Source: IDS-8 sp964607425 | GTDB lineage: Bacteria > Pseudomonadota > Gammaproteobacteria > Steroidobacterales > Woeseiaceae | DNA length: 7,817 bases | Direction: 5' to 3' | Assembly (NCBI GenBank): GCA_964607425.1 | Contig: CAZSKQ010000143.1 | Span: 1-7,817 of the forward strand | Shown: positions 5,015 to 7,817 of the stretch, in pieces | Numbering within the stretch: position 1 is the first letter of the stretch | Layout: the number at the start of each line of letters is the position of its first letter | Notes under the pieces: model-generated | What the model was told of the DNA's origin: nothing | The model's database searches: none | Seen by the model: the letters and a program-made list of their open reading frames with translations, nothing else | Translations under genes and position numbers: made by a program

Positions 5015-7152
5015 AGCTGCTCCGCGCCGAATTCCAGAACTTCCGGCTGCTCCGAGACCTGGAGCTTGAGTTCTCCAGCGATCCCGTGAGGAAGCTGACG
5101 GTGATCCGCGCCGCGAACGAGTCGGGCAAGACGACGATCCTGCACGGCCTGCAGTGGGCGCTGTACGGGGAGGCGGCGCTCCCCGGCAGAGGCGAGGGTT
5201 TCCGGCTCCATCCCATCGACTGGGACGCGAGCGACGGCAGGCGCGTGCCGATTACCGCTACGGTCGAGTTCGAACTGACGACGCACCGGCGCCTAGGCGG
5301 GGAACTGCGCGAAACCTGCCGGCGTTTCCGCCTCGTGCGCTCCGCCTTCGAAGACGTGGACAGCCAATCGCGCCGTTCTGCCTCAACGGTGAAGCTGTTT
5401 GCCCTCAATGACACCGGCGCAAGCCCGATCGACGCGCCGGAGGCGCTGATCAATGACGAGCTGCCGCCCGAGCTGCGTGACGTTTTCTTCACCGACGGCG
5501 ATCGGGCGCTGAGCTTCATTGAAGCGGATGTCGCCCTGTCCACGAAGCGCGAGCGAGTGCAGCGCGCCATTCGCTCGCTACTAGGGCTTGGCGTGATCGA
5601 CGACGCGATAAGGCATGTACGCAAATCGGCGGCGGAAGTGAACAAGAAGGCGAAGCGAGTCGGCAGCGGCAGCGAGCTGAATAGGATCGCCTCGCGCCTC
5701 GAAGCGATGGAAGAAGACCAGGAAAGGCGCGACGCCGATCTGGATGACGCCAAGCAGCAGTTCGGGGCCTTCGACGAAAAGGTCGATGAGATCGATCGCA
5801 AGATCGCCGCGGCCCTCCAGAAAGGCGACAAGGAGAAGCTCCGCAAGGACCTCGATCATGCAAAGCGCGAGATAAAGCAGCTCGATGATCAGCTCGCTGC
5901 CGCGAACAAGGAACACTCGGCGCTGTTTCGCAGCCGGTCGATAGCGACGGACTTGCTCGCGCCGGTGCTGGCCCGCGCCTTCGAAAAGCTCGAAGAACTG
6001 CACGACCAGGGCAAGATCCCCAACACGACAATACCAGTCTTGCAGGACCGACTCGCGGCGGAAATCTGCATCTGCGGCGAAACGCTGCAAGCCGGGAATG
6101 ACGGCGGTGACAAGCGCCGCGCGCATATCCAGAAGCTGATCGACGAGAGCCAGCGCGCCGATGAAATCCAGGAGATCATCACCGACCTGTACTACGGCGC
6201 GAAGCCGTTACAGGGCGGAGGCGACGCCGCGCCGAGCGAGTGGCTGAAAGACTACAGGAAAGTGGTGGAGCGGCGCGACGGGATTCAGGCCCTGCGCGAC
6301 GAGGCTGGCCGGAAATTCCGGGCTCTCGAGATGCAGCTCGACTCGCTTCCCGACACGGATATCCAGGGCCTGCGCGAGCAGCGACGCCAGTACAAGGACC
6401 AGCGCGATCGCTACCTGTCGAAACAGTCGGCCCTGGCAACCCAGCTCGCCGGGCTTCGGCGCGAGCGCGAGGAACTGGAAGCCGAACGTGACCGCCTGCT
6501 GCGGGAACAGAAGAAGGGGGCGCGGATTCTGGCCGAGCTCGAAGTCACGCAGGACGTGACTAAAGTGCTGCAAAGCGCCTATGAGCGGATCACGAACGAG
6601 GAATTGCAGAAAGTCAGCGAGCTGATGAACAGCATATTCCTCGAAATGATCGGTGCGGACCCCGAACAGGGGGCGATCATCCGACGCGCAGAAATCAGTC
6701 GGGAGTTCGACATCATCGTTTATGGGCCGAACGACCGGACGCTCAATCCGGACCGCGACCTGAACGGGGCGTCACGCCGCGCGCTGACGCTCGCGTTCAT
6801 CCTTGCGCTGACGAAGGTCAGCGAGGTCGAAGCGCCGAATGTGATTGACACGCCTCTCGGCATGACGAGCGGATTCGTCAAACGCTCTATCCTGCGCACT
6901 GCGGTGCGGGAAAGCGCCCAACTGATTTTGTTTCTCACGCATGACGAAATCGCCGGCTGTGAGGAAATCATCGAAGAGGCCGCTGGCGTGGTCTTCACGC
7001 TGACCAATCCCGCACACTATCCGAGGATGCTCGTCAACGATCCGGGGATTACGGAACGCAAGGTGCTCCGCTGCGCCTGCGATCACCGCGGCGAGTGCCA
7101 GCTCTGCCTGCGCCACGCGGATGCGCAGGTCGAGCTGGAGGCGGTGTCTTAG
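5011..7152 (+). CDS. DndD/Rad50-like SMC-type AAA ATPase
   Basis: The 713-residue protein has the split ABC ATPase head of SMC, Rad50 and DndD proteins. N-terminal half: FQNFRLLRDLEL, a Walker A of form A34-A-N-E-S-G-K40-T41 (Ala replaces the first Gly), then FFTDGD (159-164), the FFxDGE-like segment typical of DndD-type ATPases. Arm: predicted coiled coils at about 200-308 and 411-545 flank a hinge with C353-I-C355-G, a CxC in place of the Rad50 CxxC hook. C-terminal half: signature LNGAS (584-588), Walker B VIDTPLG (611-617, DTP as in DndD) and switch histidine H644. The tail carries C688-x-C690-x5-C696-x2-C699, a probable zinc site. The TTG start at 5011 has GGAGGAG 8 bases upstream and overlaps the preceding stop. 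No DndB, C or E sulfur-modification genes are visible, so a dnd symbol is not justified. It probably binds, clamps or remodels DNA and controls the nuclease partners (inference). Confidence 0.88.
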   Translation: MKLLRAEFQNFRLLRDLELEFSSDPVRKLTVIRAANESGKTTILHGLQWALYGEAALPGRGEGFRLHPIDWDASDGRRVPITATVEFELTTHRRLGGELRETCRRFRLVRSAFEDVDSQSRRSASTVKLFALNDTGASPIDAPEALINDELPPELRDVFFTDGDRALSFIEADVALSTKRERVQRAIRSLLGLGVIDDAIRHVRKSAAEVNKKAKRVGSGSELNRIASRLEAMEEDQERRDADLDDAKQQFGAFDEKVDEIDRKIAAALQKGDKEKLRKDLDHAKREIKQLDDQLAAANKEHSALFRSRSIATDLLAPVLARAFEKLEELHDQGKIPNTTIPVLQDRLAAEICICGETLQAGNDGGDKRRAHIQKLIDESQRADEIQEIITDLYYGAKPLQGGGDAAPSEWLKDYRKVVERRDGIQALRDEAGRKFRALEMQLDSLPDTDIQGLREQRRQYKDQRDRYLSKQSALATQLAGLRREREELEAERDRLLREQKKGARILAELEVTQDVTKVLQSAYERITNEELQKVSELMNSIFLEMIGADPEQGAIIRRAEISREFDIIVYGPNDRTLNPDRDLNGASRRALTLAFILALTKVSEVEAPNVIDTPLGMTSGFVKRSILRTAVRESAQLILFLTHDEIAGCEEIIEEAAGVVFTLTNPAHYPRMLVNDPGITERKVLRCACDHRGECQLCLRHADAQVELEAVS

Positions 7153-7161
7153 GAGGCGATA

Positions 7162-7623
7162 ATGGCTGACAGGTATTTCAATCCATTTCAGGCAATCGAC
7201 ATTAACGTGCCGGTCGAATTCCACGAGGCGTTCACGCGTTATTGCCAGCGCAGCGCCGACGCCGTGATCGACCAGAGCCCGTTCCCGCGAATGGTCGACC
7301 TCTGGTTCCTCTCTGTCTGTGTGGCCGCCCGGCTGGGGCTGGAGCCCGCAGATATTGCGAAGTACGACACGCGGAAAATCATCGACGGTTCTATCTTCGG
7401 CAGCGACCCGTGGCGCGTGCACACACTGATGCTGATCGCCATCGGGAAGACGGGCGACGTTCAGATCGTCTCCGAGCCGCGCAAGATGATGGCGCTCGCC
7501 AACGGCCTTGCCGTAGCCGGGCTGCCGAAAGTCATCGAAATGTTGAAAGACGGAGACGCGGAACCGATCTGGAACCTTTCGGATGCGGTCGATGTACTCC
7601 TGAGAAAAGAGAAGGCAGCCTAA
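7162..7623 (+). CDS. Unknown 153-residue operon protein
   Basis: I do not recognise this protein. Its 153 residues look mixed alpha/beta and soluble. There is an N-terminal segment FNPFQAIDINVPVEFHEAF, a hydrophobic helix at MVDLWFLSVCVAARLGL (about residues 44-60), a YDTRKIIDGSIF segment (about 68-79), and helical stretches to a charged C-terminus ending in LLRKEKAA. There is no nucleotide-binding loop, HKD, PD-(D/E)XK or zinc motif. The hydrophobic helix is too interrupted by charge to be a clear membrane segment. The ATG has a perfect AGGAGG (7151-7156) 5 bases upstream and starts 9 bases after the SMC-like gene. The stop lies 20 bases before the GHKL gene. Its position between two DNA-dependent ATPases suggests a bridging or specificity subunit, but nothing in the sequence proves this. 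Confidence 0.72.
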   Translation: MADRYFNPFQAIDINVPVEFHEAFTRYCQRSADAVIDQSPFPRMVDLWFLSVCVAARLGLEPADIAKYDTRKIIDGSIFGSDPWRVHTLMLIAIGKTGDVQIVSEPRKMMALANGLAVAGLPKVIEMLKDGDAEPIWNLSDAVDVLLRKEKAA

Positions 7624-7630
7624 CAAGAAC

Positions 7631-7634
7631 GGAG
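7631..7634 (+). promoter_or_regulatory. Ribosome binding site deciding the GHKL gene start
   Basis: GGAG (within GGAGAAG) lies 9 bases before the TTG at 7644. There is no ATG, GTG or other TTG in this frame near it, so 7644 is the likely start. Confidence 0.5.
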
Positions 7635-7643
7635 AAGAACCGC

Positions 7644-7817
7644 TTGTTCAAAATTTGCGCCCGGACGGTACTGGAACTCGGAGCAGAGCTTATCAGCTCC
7701 GATGTCATCGCGTTTTATGAGCTGATCAAGAACGCGTTTGACGCCGGTTCGCCGAACGGCGCGGAAATCCGTTTCGAAATCGCATTGCGGCGCAATGATT
7801 ACTTGAAACTCCGGCAC
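7644..7817 (+). CDS. GHKL (Hsp90/MutL/MORC-type) ATPase, partial at window end
   Basis: Only the first 58 residues are inside the window, and the frame is open to the last base. The segment has the N-terminal signature of GHKL ATPases: a helix with I-S-S-D-V-I-A-F-Y leading into E26-L-I-K-N30-A-F-D33-A-G, the N box. In that box the Glu is the usual catalytic base and the Asn binds the ATP-associated magnesium. A strand follows (EIRFEIAL). The rest of the ATP site (G1 and G2 boxes) lies beyond the window, so histidine kinase, MutL, MORC and Hsp90 subtypes cannot be separated. The N box with no preceding sensor domain argues against an ordinary two-component kinase. TTG is chosen as start because GGAG precedes it by 9 bases. 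It follows the 153-residue gene by 20 bases and is probably in the same operon. Confidence 0.8.
   Translation, partial: MFKICARTVLELGAELISSDVIAFYELIKNAFDAGSPNGAEIRFEIALRRNDYLKLRH

Noticed and set aside
4932..5846. Minus-strand frame of 304 codons opposite the SMC-like gene
   Set aside because: It is a serine/arginine-rich low-complexity translation typical of an antisense frame in GC-rich DNA.
5011..7152. Naming the SMC-like gene dndD and the operon a DNA phosphorothioation system
   Set aside because: Only the ATPase resembles Dnd. No cysteine desulfurase, DndC-type sulfurtransferase, DndB or recognisable DndE is visible.
6772..7626. Minus-strand frame of 284 codons across the SMC and 153-residue genes
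   Set aside because: It spans two plus-strand genes with strong ribosome sites. The translation is histidine- and arginine-rich without recognisable motifs.

Overview
The window is GC-rich and looks like a genomic or defence island of a bacterium, most likely a proteobacterium. The evidence for that is GC-rich codon use, several GTG/TTG starts and strong GGAGG-type ribosome sites. The sequence does not fix the genus. No tRNA, rRNA, CRISPR array, transposase or integrase gene is visible.

Left part, minus strand (42-2134). Two tandem, ATGA-coupled genes encode small predicted endonucleases related to archaeal Holliday junction resolvases (PD-(D/E)XK fold). The upstream one (539-1045) keeps the Asp...Glu-x-Lys signature. 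The downstream one (42-542) has lost the Glu-x-Lys. A 293-base spacer separates them from a PLD-like gene (1339-2134), which is broken by one extra base in a G4 run (1628-1631).

Right part, plus strand (2347 to the window edge). A divergent intergenic region (2135-2346) carries a possible promoter and an inverted repeat. It is followed by a tightly packed operon: a ribbon-helix-helix (RHH) regulator (2347-2589); a PLD-nuclease/SF2-helicase fusion (2579-4750); an unknown 81-residue helical protein (4769-5014); a DndD/Rad50-like SMC-type ATPase with a CxC hook and a four-cysteine tail (5011-7152); an unknown 153-residue protein (7162-7623); and the start of a GHKL (Hsp90/MutL/MORC-type) ATPase cut by the window end (7644-7817). 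Genes overlap or lie 9-20 bases apart, nearly every start has its own ribosome site, and no terminator is seen between them.

Working model (inference): this is a multi-gene anti-invader system without a visible modification enzyme. The SMC-like and GHKL ATPases would be clamp or sensor modules that recognise foreign or abnormally structured DNA. The helicase-PLD protein would unwind and cut it. The two unknown small proteins would be adaptors, and the RHH protein would repress the operon. I do not recognise this exact gene set as a named defence system. It shares parts with Dnd, DISARM and MutL/MORC-containing restriction-like operons but matches none of them from what is visible.
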